A stretch of 64,000 bases of DNA from Lepidostoma basale (lineage: Eukaryota; Arthropoda; Insecta; Trichoptera; Lepidostomatidae), in contig JAHDVF020000001.1 in the NCBI GenBank assembly GCA_022606425.2, forward strand, positions 1,426,001 to 1,490,000, given 5' to 3'. Below, piece after piece: positions 1-10,290 of this stretch. The stretch's first letter is position 1. The number at the start of each line of letters is the position of its first letter. Position numbers and translations under genes: made by a program. The notes beneath the pieces are model-generated. The model had not been told where the DNA came from, did not search any database, and saw only the letters and a list, made by a program, of their open reading frames with translations.

Positions 1-338
1 TCATTGAACAAAACTTCAAACATCGCTAACATAAATCATCGCAATTAAGACGTAAAAAAAACTGTAGTCGGTGACCCTGTATCCGAGAAAGTCACTGTCG
101 TGAGAGCTTTTGGATAACTTTTAGAAATATGACTGTAACTTTGATAATATAGGTGAGATATACGATTGACATTTTATAACGAGCTAGATCCACCTATTAC
201 ATTATTTATTACCTTATTATATTATATTATAGTAAATTTATTATTAAAGCTGAAATGTGCATAATGGGATATGGAGAGAAAAAATGCTTCGCATTATTAG
301 TCTGAGGGAATAGACAAAATACCCAATACCGAAATCAG
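1..338. other. AT-rich sequence, nothing recognised
   Basis: No open frame of coding character and no repeat shared with the rest of the window was seen. Confidence 0.5.
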
Positions 339-520
339 ACCATCACGCCGTCTCCCCGAAAGGGTAGGCAGAAAGAATGGACTCTCACACTTTAACCGAT
401 GCGGCATCCCATCCTTCTCTTTTCGCCCCGCGGGAGACGCGGTGTGATGGGTTGCGAACCTCATCGCCACCAATAGCCATCTCCCGGGCACACTTCGATC
501 GTATATCATCCACAATATTA
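339..520 (-). mobile_element. SINE-like element, family T (copy 1)
   Basis: On the minus strand this is about 180 bp closely matching 9265-9450, 33735-33878 and 49520-49692. Shared landmarks are ACGATCGAAGTGTG at the 5' side, GGTTCGCAACCC (B-box-like) in the middle, and the 3' end TCTGCCTACCC...CGGCGTGATGG that is also the end of the LINE family T. The (TTAG)n tail is missing here. The open frame across it is a by-product of the conserved sequence, not a gene. Confidence 0.7.
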
Positions 521-804
521 ATCAAAAACAATAAAATAAAATAACACAATAAAAATAATTTAACATGTAATGTTCTCTTTAGATGATGCACATATTACCG
601 GATAAAGCTTGTTTATATAAGGGACCGTGTTATATAAAGAACCGAAGATTTTATTTAATAACTAACACTTTTTTCAATTTTATTTTGATTGATATATAGA
701 AACGATTATCTAATTTTATGAGGATTTAAATATTTTTAGATAAATATTTGCCTTAATTAACTCCCCGGCAAAAGGCAGATTAGTTGAGCCAAAGCGCAAC
801 CCCC

Positions 805-937
805 GGACATATTTCGGAGATCGGGCTTTCGCAGTGGCAGGTCCGTCCGCCTGGAATATACTTCTTGCACGCCTCAGATGCATTGACAATCCGGCAGATT
901 TTAAATCTCACCTAAAAACCCACCTTTTCAAAATATC
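805..937 (+). mobile_element. CR1/L2-type LINE, 3' end of RT ORF
   Basis: One frame reads GDRAFAVAGPSAWNILL followed by DFKSHLKTHLFK, the terminal signature of CR1/L2-like reverse-transcriptase ORFs (RAFSVAGPR.WN.LP...FK..LKTHLF). Only the last ~45 residues survive. Not a host gene. Confidence 0.75.
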
Positions 938-1351
938 GCATAAAATGAAAGGAACTGAAGTGAAAATGGGTAGACCATGTTGCCAGACAGGGAACAGAAA
1001 GATGGATACCTAGAGGTAGAAAGGAGCATCGAACGACTCCAAAAAATATGGGCTGACGACATAATTCTAGTCGGGAGAAAAATATGAATGAGAGTCGCAC
1101 AGGATAGAGAAAAATGGAGAACGTTTGAAGATACCTATGCATGTAAATTCTAATTTATATTATGTTATGTTCTTTTCTATCTCATGTAATTTCTAATTTC
1201 TCTTAAGTTATCCTTATTCTCGTTTTTGTGTTTTGCCGTTATAAGTTAGTTGTCTGTCTATTTGCCCAAATTTTTATATTACCTTTGTAACTAAACATGT
1301 CATTTTTGTAAAAGCCCTTGCGGCGTTTATGTCAAAATAAATAAATAAATA
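938..1351 (+). mobile_element. Non-LTR retrotransposon, RT C-terminus and 3' UTR
   Basis: Decayed C-terminal tail of a LINE polyprotein: a GRKEHRTTPKIWADDII stretch, one stop, then MRVAQDREKWR, matching the usual GRP..RW.DDI....MRVAQDR..WR pattern. It is followed by an AT-rich 3' region ending in AATA repeats at about 1337-1351, a plausible element 3' terminus. Confidence 0.65.
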
Positions 1352-3223
1352 CCTACATTCAACAGTGGAGAAGAAGAATAAGATGTACACGTATTCACAT
1401 TCGCTCTCACATGTTTCTCGGTGAAAACTCTCACCGGAGACCTTGCCCGTTTTATTTTGACATTCCATTCAGCGTAATACGGTCGTTGTAATGATATTTC
1501 ATTATAACAATACGCCCTGGGAATGTGTTCGTCAGATTCCGTCGCGCGGGGAGAGCGGGAGCCTTTAATAATTTACTGGGTAGGCCGATACCCGCCCAAA
1601 CCCCTTCCCTGACCCACCCCGCCGCCGAACTGGCTCCCCGGCCGCCCACCGGCGCACTGGAACAGTTAGCTGCATAATTCCGTGGCCTTGAAAATTGAAA
1701 TAAGTGTAAATATTTTTTTTCTGAAATTAGAAAACGGCGGTAGAGGACAGGAGGAGTTAGAGCAGAAGTTTAATAATACCAAGGGGCGATTTGGACTGTA
1801 ACACTTAACCTATTCGCACCGGTAGCCGTCATATCACGTGTAAGATTTCCTAACCGTTAACATCGGTAGCCGTGATATATCGTTTTGCGGCTTTGCAGTA
1901 CTCGTAGTGACATTTATTGTAAGAATTTGTAACCACAAATTACTACAATACTTACCTACATTTATCCTTTACAGAAATCTGTAAAGATAATAAATTAAAT
2001 GTGTTTTACTTCGTCATAATTACGGTTTACATGCGCACTGTCGGTAAATCACATCCGTGAAGTATCCCATCGGCCGCCATTATACTATGTATATTCGTTT
2101 GTTCAGCGTCGCGCGCGCATTTGATTTTCGAAGTTTCGTTGTATGTACTATTATCTGTTATTTATTATAAATTGTCATTAATTCAGCTCTGAATATTTTT
2201 TATCAATTTCTATTATTATTGTGTGGTACAGAAAACAAACAGTGAATTATGAATGTGTGTTAATATATAAAGTACTAGTCATTGTTACTTGCCAACATTT
2301 ACTCTCTTCCACCCCCCAACTGTGTCCCGCCTTCCTTACACTATTAATTTTAAGATTTTTGCTTTATATTCCCTTACAGATAAGATGATTGTATTGGATG
2401 TATAGACCATGTGTTTGTGTTTGTAAGTGCGGAGCATAGAAAGGGAAACAAAAGAGTAGCTTAAATGTGGCCTGGTGTGTCTTTGATTTTCGTAAATGAA
2501 ATAACAATTAATGTCAGTCCCGGATGGACGGGGGACGGGCCTAGGAAGTGAATGAGCGAGGCTAACGAAGGGGCGTCGCTGCGCCCTATAACAGCCTCGG
2601 GTTACCCCTATGTCTTGATGATGTTTTGCTTAAAATATGTCGCAGCGTGATGCTTTGCTGAAAATACTCCTTGAGGCGTGAGTTAATGCCGTAAGAAACC
2701 CTGTGTTTTTCTAGAAATTACTAGTCTATTGCGCTTTCTTTCTTTGACTTTGAACGACTCTTAGGGGATACTACAATCCTGCAAAATCCTATCCCTAGAA
2801 GTCAATTTCCTATATCGTGCCCTCCCATTGTAAGTCATTTATACACGTGTCTAGATAATGGACTATTGACGCATCGTGCGTCAGAGACGACACTACAAAG
2901 CCGATTATGGCGGACAGTCTCTTTCTTATGCCCGATGTGTGATTATAATATATGTATTATTACAGTTCTTTTGTATCAGGTATCACATTATTTACTAATT
3001 TTTGCAGTGAACTGTACCGAATCTTGTATCAGGCAGTCTCAAACGGCGATCCTATCGAGGAATTAAAAATTCTGAACTCTCCTAGTCAATTTCATGGGAA
3101 AGCGATTTCTTGGCAGATAACTAAACCAATCTGATTTGACTCGCTCTATTTCTGTTATAATTAGCCATTTCATCGGTATAAAACTGCTGTCAATGTCTGA
3201 ATACACGATTTAAAAGTTATATA
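1352..3223. other. No gene seen; two GC-rich islets
   Basis: Mostly AT-rich. Islets at about 1525-1670 and 2515-2620 are much richer in G+C than their surroundings but carry no long frame, motif or repeat I recognise. They could be regulatory or old repeat sequence. Confidence 0.4.
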
Positions 3224-3417
3224 CAGTCGAACTTGGTTATTACAAGGAAAATGGGACAAACTAAATTGGTTCGTTATAAGCATTACTCGTTATGTCGGGG
3301 AATATGTATTTTTGAATGCTTACAAAAATATCCATCACATGAAGAGATTAAGTATCTGTTTCCTCGTTACATCCGAGATCGTGCTATTTCCATGATCGTA
3401 ATAACCGAGTTCGACTG
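3224..3417. mobile_element. pogo-like MITE
   Basis: Left end CAGTCGAACTTGGTTATTAC and right end (reverse complement) CAGTCGAACTCGGTTATTAC give 20-bp inverted ends with one mismatch, typical of pogo/Tigger-type nonautonomous elements. TA precedes the left end; the right flank no longer shows TA. It contains an ACTCGTTATGT segment also found in the single-ended element at 61594. It abuts a mariner-like transposase fragment that it appears to interrupt. Confidence 0.65.
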
Positions 3418-3700
3418 TCGACTCATTCGGATTCTCCTCAACACTACTCTCCACAGCAGCAATAACTTCTTCTGTGCGCACTGTTTGTCGTCATTGTGGA
3501 TTCGTATTATCCACTAGAGTGTACGCGGTGCGAAAACGATCCATGGTCTTCCGAATAACTCCGAAGAATGTCGACCGTAAAATGGACGTAGTGCACGATA
3601 AGTTTGGCGAACCTAACCATGATTTTCAAAATGAATTTTCACAATTTTCAAGCGCTGTTCTGACGTCAGTCTATTTATGGTGAAATGGCAAAATGGCAAA
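3418..3700 (-). mobile_element. Mariner-like transposase relic, N-terminal part
   Basis: Minus-strand frame reads RKTMDRFRTAYTLVDNTNPQ, a stop, RQTVRTEEVIAAVE then SSVEENPNES, the helix-turn-helix/linker region of an insect Tc1/mariner-superfamily transposase. The frame breaks off exactly where the pogo-like MITE begins, and the catalytic half is not found nearby. Confidence 0.7.
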
Positions 3701-4073
3701 TCAACTGTCAACTGTCAAATTGACACTGTAGAAACAATGTTGCCAGTTTAAAAACCAAACCTCTAAAAAAACACTCTATACATAAATTATATACGCAGAT
3801 ATGGCAGACACATCACATTTTTAGGTTTTTAATGTGATTGTCTACAATATATTCCCCTATATAAAATACAATCTTCGCTACTTTTAATCCAAGGGATTGG
3901 TTCGCATTAACAGTGTAACGTTTTGCTGATTCTTGGAATGCCACTTGGCCCTTAATGTAGTAGTTTCTCATTGCTTTCAAAATTTGTATTCAGTAGATTA
4001 TTCGAGTCCAATTACTGTATTAATTTTTTTAAGCTTTTGATTCTCATTATATGTGATAGGTAGCTAATCTATC

Positions 4074-4214
4074 GCCATTTTATTGTCCCGTGAATTCTAC
4101 ACCAAACTAGAGACAGTGTGACAATCACACTGTCGTCGCCAGGAATCGAACCCGGGAGCTTTGGTGTGACAGTCGTAGATCTTGCCACTGTGTCATGAAG
4201 GTCGCCGTGGTTAC
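4074..4214 (-). mobile_element. tRNA-derived SINE (copy 1)
   Basis: On the minus strand a perfect B box GGTTCGATTCC (4142-4152) lies about 32 nt downstream of an A-box-like TGACACAGTGG (4185-4195). The following segment with two complementary GTGTGA/TCACAC blocks and a TAGAATTCACG block is shared with the copy at 13541-13684. This is an RNA polymerase III SINE head, not a functional tRNA: no complete cloverleaf was found. Confidence 0.7.
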
Positions 4215-4251
4215 AGTAAATAATATTACAGCCGACACCTCGTACATTTTT

Positions 4252-4855
4252 ACGTTTTTAATATGATTGTCTACTATTTATTCTCCTATATAAAAAAATA
4301 TAGGGTTTTCCATTTAGAGCGCTCGAAATTTGAAATCGGCCCTGTCTGTGGTCTTTGGGTAGCTCTTGAGTTAATTGAACTTTGTACGGATGAAAACACA
4401 AGTCTCGATGCAAAACCCGCCAAGTTGATGTCGCAGAAAGACCCAGCTCTTGCGCACAACTTGGAATGGATTGTCTGGGGTTTTCTCGCACACTGTCCCG
4501 AACGGCAACAATATCCCTCAACGATCTCCAACGATCTTGCGTTTCTTTGACGCAAAAATAACGACGTATTGTAGACTCTGCAAGACGGCCATGAATGTCA
4601 TAAATTGGCCGGAATGTGTAACGTGGCGATAACATTTTAACGATATCAACGCATTGTTGAAGCGTGTAGTAGTCCAATATATTTCGCATTTGTTGAGATC
4701 CCAGCAGAAGTGCTGAAGATAGTTGGGCCCAAAGGTGAATTACTAGTTACTTTATGACATTTGTAATAAAAGAGTGGTGTATGGACCAAAGAATGATGGC
4801 GATAAAATTAACAATATCAACGCATTGTTGAAGCGTGTAGCAGTCCATGGTAAAA
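4252..4855 (-). mobile_element. Mariner-like transposase relic with internal deletion and duplication
   Basis: A minus-strand frame from 4689 gives YTLQQCVDIVK...AESTIRR, then ENPRQSIPSCAQELGLS and STWRVLHRDLCFHPYKVQ. This is the N-terminal DNA-binding half of an insect mariner-like transposase. The catalytic domain is deleted: the frame ends after LTQELPKDHR. The first ~15 codons recur upstream (4805-4855), separated by a ~115-bp block repeated at 6309-6432. Not functional. Confidence 0.75.
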
Positions 4856-4889
4856 TGTCAGCTATCACTTTACCAATATGGTACCTCTT

Positions 4890-5370
4890 CTTCTTCTCTG
4901 GTTTCAATCCTGGGATTGGTTTGCAGAAATTTCCTCCATTATTCTCTTCCATTTTTCCCTGTCTTGTGCGGCTCTTTTGAAATCTGCATATGACGAGCAG
5001 CGTACGTCCACCAACAGGTCCTCCAGGTACTCTCGGCGTGGGCGTCCCCTAGAGTTTGTCCCCTCGATCATACCCTCCATTATGGCATGCAAGAGACCTT
5101 CTTGACGTATTACATGGCCGATCCATCTTGCACGCCTTTCGGACAAGGTCCTGAGCAGGTGCCTTTCTCCTTCGATTCCTTGAAGAACTTCCTCATTCGT
5201 GATGTGGTCTCTCCAGGAAATTCCAAAGAGTCTTCTTTAGGACCACATCTCAAAAGCCTCTAGTCTCCGCTTATCCCTTTCGGATAGGCACCATGTCTCG
5301 CAGCCGTACATCAAGACACTCCATACATAGGTATTGATGAGGAGTATTCTCAGTTTTAGGTACCTATATG
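4890..5370 (-). mobile_element. Non-LTR retrotransposon, RT C-terminus
   Basis: Minus-strand frames give RRLEAFEMWS...LFGISWRDHITNEEVL and then RRARWIGHVIRQEGLLHAIM, IEGTNSRGRPRREYLEDLL and AQDREKWKRIMEEISANQ. This is the conserved C-terminal tail of LINE reverse transcriptases. A frameshift separates the two parts. Confidence 0.8.
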
Positions 5371-5672
5371 GTACCTATACGCTATCAAAGTTTGAGCGTA
5401 CCTATTGAAAAACCCCATACAACCGACAAGCAACATTTCATACATCGTTGCAATTTAACAATCTTTGGATTGCAGAATACAGCGTGAAATACAATTACTT
5501 CCAAGTGCTCATATATAATTTCGATGCAGTAAGTAACGATATGAGTTGGCGATAACAAAAAATATATATTTTTTCAAAGTAGCCGGAGTATTGGTGATTG
5601 ATTCTATATCACTTTTTTTTAATGTATACAAATACTTGTAAACAAAAAACTGGATTTTACCCATTACGGGTT

Positions 5673-6095
5673 AATCATTATGAATTAGTTGTATCTCAAT
5701 AGAGACGAAAATGTAAATTATTTGGAAACGGAATATCGCACGCTTAATAGAACACTGCTTAACTCAAAATAGCAAGTTTTGCTCAATCTGACATGAGTCG
5801 GTGTTTTAACAAAAACAGTCGAAAAACACGTACGAATGGATAGCATTAACATTGTGAAAAATAGATGGATAGCGTTAACACAAGCCTCTGTCTAATGTTA
5901 ACTCAATTATGACCTAAACCATAATCGGTCAGTTTACCATTAAGCGTGCGATATGGTGGTCGAGGCGTTTACAGGACTTACGACCTGTAAACGCCTCGAA
6001 ATTCATAAGTCCTGTAAACGCCTCGACCACCATATTCTGTTTCTAAATAATTTACATCTTCGTCTTTATTGAGATACAATTAATTCTTAATGATT
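5673..6095. mobile_element. Palindromic element built from two inverted SINE-E heads
   Basis: Inverted ends of about 75 bp start AATCATTATGAATTAG on the left and AATCATTAAGAATTAA on the right, then read TTGTATCTCAATAGAGACG, the 5' head of family E (19564-19942, 24442-24823). Near the centre (5961-6028) three copies of a TTTACAGGACTTA-type block alternate in orientation. Probably a head-to-head derivative of the family E retroposon. Confidence 0.6.
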
Positions 6096-6308
6096 TTATA
6101 TTAAATCAAATATTTTAAATGTCTTATTTGTTGTTACAATTAAGAGGTATATAGGGTATTTTATGAATTAATCTTTAATGAACTCAAAATAACAGAAAGT
6201 CTATATGTAATATTCAGTCGGCGTAATGAAGCTACCCGCGGTTAAAACAAAACGCCTCCAATCCTTTCTGTTCTCCGCTGTCCGCACCGCCGAGTAGAGG
6301 TTTCCCGA

Positions 6309-6432
6309 ATGTATTTCGCATTTGTTGAGTAGATGAGATCCCAGCAGAAGTGCTGAAGATAGTTGGGCACAAAGGTGAATCATTACTTTATGACATTTGT
6401 AATAAAATAGTGGTGTATAGACCAAAGAATGA
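6309..6432. repeat. Dispersed direct repeat, second copy at 4683-4795
   Basis: About 115 bp beginning TTTCGCATTTGTTGAG and ending ACCAAAGAATGA occurs twice, 1.6 kb apart, with a few substitutions and small indels. The first copy splits a mariner-like relic. No coding content was recognised. Confidence 0.6.
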
Positions 6433-6519
6433 ACAGAATTTACATTCGTACCACTCCACAATTTTTTTTTGACTAAACATATTGTACATTTTCATTTTCA
6501 TTATATAAATATTTTCATA

Positions 6520-7036
6520 TAATGGAAGCGAACCCTTATGTATGGAAGTGAACTGGAACATGGAACTGGCTAAAAAAGAATGAAAGTAGAATAAATGCAG
6601 TAGAAATGAGATCCCTTAGACGAATGTGTGATACTCTGTGTATGATAGAGTGTCGAATGAAAATATAAGAAGTGAATGCGGTACGAATGATGGTGTTAAG
6701 AATAAAATAATGAAAGGATCATTAAGATGGTTTGGACACATGGAAAGAATGAATGAAGAAAGAATGGTAAAAAATTATATGTAAACGATGTAAATGGAAC
6801 TAGAAATAGAGGAAGACCGAGGAAAACGTGGCACGATCAAATAAATCAAATATTGTATATCGGTCACGTGAGGAGTCAAAGAAATCGACGCGCGTGTATG
6901 ACAGTGTCATGCACGCGCGTCACCTGATGACACGATGTATGAATGTTGAGGAAGCGAGACAAATATGTCAGGAAAGAAAAGTGTGGCAGTACATTATTTC
7001 TGCCTATCCCTTCGGGGAGACGGCGTGATGGTTAGT
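6520..7036 (+). mobile_element. LINE family T, decayed RT C-terminus with TTAG tail
   Basis: Fragments of the RT tail are legible in several frames: ESRINAVEMRSLRRMC, then GRPRKTW, then MTRCMNVEEARQICQERKVW and AYPFGETA, ending in GGTTAGTTAGTG. The same tail occurs at 9864, 10846, 13700, 17770(-), 21108(-), 29705(-), 29990, 41050(-), 44865 and 48545. Multiple frameshifts; nonfunctional. Confidence 0.75.
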
Positions 7037-7131
7037 TAGTGAGCTGGTTCATATATAAATAAATAAAATCACTGTAAAACCGATAAAGCAATCGAGTTTT
7101 CATTTTAATTTGCACAATATGTAAACTTAAG

Positions 7132-7408
7132 GCCGTGCCACACTGTTTGAAACAAGCTCTCCACAGGGGTGACCTTGGTGGAGAGCTGTGGAGCCCAATG
7201 TTGGTGTAGCGTCCACATACTGTTGTAAACAAGCTCTCCACATGTGGAATGCGTGTTTAAACGGTGGATCCACACGCATACTATGCGCGTCCGTCCACAA
7301 AGTTTGTTGAAGGTCAAACGAATTTTGGTTTCAAACAAGTGTCTACACAGTTTTAAACCGCCGGTGAAGACCGATGTGGAGAGCTTGTTTAAAACAGTGT
7401 GGCACGGC
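7132..7408. mobile_element. MITE with 33-bp inverted repeats
   Basis: Left end GCCGTGCCACACTGTTTGAA and right end (reverse complement) GCCGTGCCACACTGTTTTAA match over 33 bp with one mismatch, continuing into CAAGCTCTCCAC. A third internal copy of AACAAGCTCTCCACA lies near 7225. No transposase; target duplication not resolvable. A nonautonomous DNA element. Confidence 0.75.
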
Positions 7409-7912
7409 TTTTATAATAAATTATAAGAAAACTTCTATAAAACAGATGTTTTCATTCGCATTAAGTGGTGTGATATATTCAATTTCAAAAGCATCCAGAC
7501 GAAATCCATGAAAAATCTTTACTTGCGTTGTAAGATGGAACTTACAGTTTTATCTCCCACTGTAACCTGTCCAGATCTCTCGAGATGGGTGAGGTCGCGC
7601 CCTCGCCTCCCTCCCCCACCCCTGGCCGTGGCCGTATCTCTACACGGCGCACACAGGCAAGGCCGCCCGCCCCCTTCCCCCGCCCCTCGCATCCTCCGCT
7701 CCGCGGGGTAACGAGACTATGCAAATTCCCGTGATCTACATCTTTTGTTTGCAGCCTTTTACTTTGAGTTCCAAGGCGGCTCTAACGACTGCCATTCGTG
7801 TCTAATGCACATCGAGAATTCGAATCCGCAAACAACTACCAAACTCGTTCGATTTTCAAATATTTGAATGGTTAAATAAAATAGGCCTTAACTACCAAAA
7901 ATAAATCTAAGT
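7409..7912. other. No gene seen; GC-rich islet at about 7560-7720
   Basis: A pyrimidine-rich, GC-rich stretch (7590-7700) stands out from AT-rich flanks. It has short frames on both strands with proline/arginine bias caused by composition. I see no motif that makes it a gene. Confidence 0.4.
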
Positions 7913-8140
7913 ATGCAGTTTCCTTCTATATTATTAATATTTATTAGGAGTATGCATTTATCGATTTGCCATGAAGAATTTAATTCCCCAGTACTTCTAA
8001 AGTGCTCACACATTTTCTGCGAAGCCTGCTTGGTTGTGTGGTTTGCCAAAGTCCAGACTTACCCATTGTGTAGAGCACAGTGCATCTTCGAATTTTCCTT
8101 GAGAGATGGCGGAACGAGCATGTGTTGCCAGCTATGCTAA
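7913..8140 (+). pseudogene. RNFT1-like RING-finger last-exon remnant
   Basis: The 75-codon frame reads ICHEEFNSPVLLKCSHIFCE, ACLVVWF, PLCRAQ, then a terminal LRDGGTSMCCQLC. The order and spacing follow the C-terminal C3HC4 RING of RNFT1/RNFT2-type membrane E3 ligases, which end in a RING followed by a W/RDGATS..LQxY tail. The first zinc-ligand cysteine (L at that position of the CxIC pair) and the cysteine of CPLC (Y here) are lost, so zinc binding is probably broken. No membrane domain or upstream exon was found. I infer a decayed duplicate or retrocopy; an exon of a diverged gene is less likely. Confidence 0.55.
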
Positions 8141-8344
8141 GTTAAAAAAAAACATTTATAATGTTACACAAATTGGAATAATTTTGAAGCTGGAATTAAC
8201 CCCTTTTATTCTGCGATTTAATTTACTTATTTGGTTTTTATATATTAAATATCTTAATTAACCGTGTAATGACCAAGAATGGCAAATCGGCTAAAATTTC
8301 AATTATTGAGAGTATGCATTAATTCGTGCGGTTTTTTTTCGAAA

Positions 8345-8475
8345 ATTAAGGCTTTATTGTAAAAAAATGGTTATACATTCAATGTTCAAAGTATTGTCCA
8401 TGGGAAGCTACGACATTTGCCCATCTTTCTGGCAGTTTGTGGATTCCATCCCAAAAGAACTTCTCCGGCTTGGCG
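8345..8475 (-). mobile_element. Mariner transposase relic, extreme C-terminus
   Basis: Minus strand reads FFWDGIHKLPERWANVVASH then GQYFEH and a stop, the standard end of mariner transposases (LPERW.KVVASDGQYF). Sequence upstream of this on the minus strand is no longer recognisable. Confidence 0.75.
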
Positions 8476-9264
8476 GCCAAAAACGAATCGAGTCAATTTT
8501 AGTGTTTGCAAATTCTGCCCTCAAACATTCCCTTTGCGATAGTAATAAGCAGACCCGTATGCCCTAATGTTATGGCCTATCCAGATTGCTCGTTGCTGGG
8601 CAATCCTTTTGAGTATTTGACTCGTTTCTCCGGCCCTTCTCATTATCTCGCTGTTTTGTCCGACCAATAGACATCCATTATTTATTTCATTTATTTATTT
8701 TAAACATATCTAAAGCATTACAGATTTTTTTTCCAATACACTAAATATACAAGTTAGAGATACACAATAATAATAATACTGGTTCTGATTTTGAAAATTT
8801 GGTTTAGTTCATTTGGTGCTCCCGTAAATTTGAAGATATTTCGTGTAAAAGTGAATTGTTTTGGCCACTTTGATTGTTGCCGCACTTTATAATAGTTAAT
8901 TGTGACACGTAAAATGTTTGTGCGGTTTTGACGTTAAAATTTTACAAGTTTTTTCGTTTATATAAAGAATTTTGACAGGTGTAAAAATAAATTTTTCATT
9001 TGTTCCAATGACAATTTGAATAATTTTTTTAAATTTATTTTAAAGTTCTTTCTGGTGTTTGATTGCTTTAAATACCTAATTGCAGTTAGTTTAAAAAAAA
9101 CGGTGGATGCGAGTAACATAAATCTAATAATCACAAAAGTCCGGATCGTCCATGTCAACAAGTGCACCATCTAAAATGAACATTATGTGTTAATATATTT
9201 TTATTATGTTATTTTATTTTATTTTATATCATTGTATTTTATATGATTTGTTTTAGATTTATTT
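8476..9264. other. AT-rich interval, nothing recognised
   Basis: No coding-like frame and no repeat shared elsewhere in the window. Confidence 0.4.
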
Positions 9265-9450
9265 TGTGGATGTTGAACGATCGAAGTGTGCGTGGGAGAT
9301 GCCTATTGGTAGCGATGAGGTTCGCAACCCATCACACCGCGTCTCCCGCGGGGCGAAAAGAGAAGGATGGAGTGCCGCATCGGTTAAAATGTGACGGTCC
9401 ATTCTTTCTGCCTACCCTTTCGGGAACACGGCGTGATGGTTAGTTAGTTA
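9265..9450 (+). mobile_element. SINE-like element, family T (copy 2)
   Basis: Best-preserved plus-strand copy. It starts TGTGGATGTTGAACGATCGA, has TATTGGTAGCGATG and GGTTCGCAACCC as possible A- and B-box-like blocks, an internal GGAGA/TCTCC pairing, and ends CGGCGTGATGGTTAGTTAGT. The last ~60 bp are nearly the same as the LINE family T end at 10130-10197. No target duplication seen. Confidence 0.7.
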
Positions 9451-9589
9451 AGTAATACATAATAGATAATACATAATAAAAAGAGCGAGAAACATAAGAT
9501 GCATGACAAATTAATAAAAATAAGTATACCATTCAATTACAATAAAGATAGTACTTCCCTCAGATGAGCCAAACTATCACAAAATATGT

Positions 9590-9720
9590 CAAACTCCGAG
9601 GTGATACGATTAAGCGTCTGTAGCACCACATTTCCATGGTCCATGTCTCGCAACCATACAGCAGCACACTCCAGGCAAAAGTATTTTGTCTAATTCTCAT
9701 ATTAATGTTACCCGATTCAA
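9590..9720 (-). mobile_element. Non-LTR retrotransposon RT fragment
   Basis: Minus strand reads NMRIRQNTFAWSVLLYGCET then WTMEMWCYRR, matching the 'WSVLLYGCETWT' block that precedes the C-terminal tail in many LINE reverse transcriptases. An internal deletion joins it directly to EMWCYRR. Confidence 0.65.
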
Positions 9721-9727
9721 GTATCTA

Positions 9728-10290
9728 TATGTAACTCCATATGAAATAATTAATACGATTGAAAATCTCGGTTTTCTAGATGTTTTATTGTAGTTTATGG
9801 GAATGACATGTTTCACCTTTCTAAGGGATGATCAAATGTTTATTAAACATTTGATAATACATTGATGGTGTCATGAACAAAATAATGAAAGGATCATTAA
9901 GATGGTTTGGACATATGGAAAGAATGTATGAAGAAAGAATGGTAAAAAAGTTATATGTTAATGATGTAAATGGAACCAGAAATAGAGGAAGACCGAGGAA
10001 AACGTGACACGATCAAAAAAATCAAATATTGAATGTCGGCCATGTGAGGAGTCAGAGAAATCGACGCGCGTGCATGACACGATGTATGAATGTTGAAGAA
10101 GCGAGAGAAATATGTCAGGAAAGAAAAGTGTGGCAGTCCATTCTTTCTGCCTACCCCTTCGGGGAGACGGCGTGATGGTTAGTTAGTTAGTTAGTTATAA
10201 TACATTACAAAAGCAAGTGTCATTCCCATAAATTACAATTAAACTTCTAGAAAACAGACGTTTTCATTCGTATTAAATATTTTATGTAAT
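9728..10290. mobile_element. Palindromic element family A, split by a LINE insertion
   Basis: The left arm (9728-9863: AATTAATACGA, TTTTCTAGATG, GGGAATGACATGTTTC) and inverted right arm (10198-10290: GTGTCATTCCCATAA, CTTCTAGAAAACAGACG, TTCATTCGTATTAA) belong to the family whose complete copies are at 29388-29627 and 55863-56084. The arms are separated by the LINE family T insertion at 9864-10197. Confidence 0.75.
9864..10197 (+). mobile_element. LINE family T, 5'-truncated insertion with 9-bp TSD
   Basis: The 334-bp 3' end of the LINE (RWFGHMERMYEERM, then GRPRKT, then CMNVEEAREICQERKVWQS and PFGETA in broken frames) ends in (TTAG)n. It is flanked by TAATACATT at 9855-9863 and 10198-10206. 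Truncated 5' end, simple-repeat tail and direct repeat are the hallmarks of target-primed reverse transcription. It landed inside a palindromic family A element. Confidence 0.85.

Noticed and set aside
297..515. 72-codon frame repeated in several places as an apparent conserved protein
   Set aside because: The same frame appears at 9243-9443 because both are copies of SINE family T; similarity is of DNA, with no codon-level constraint visible.
1800..2090. Possible piggyBac-like end (TTAACCTATTCGCACCGG) with repeated CGGTAGCCGT blocks
   Set aside because: No second TTAA end with matching inverted sequence could be found, so the element is not supported.
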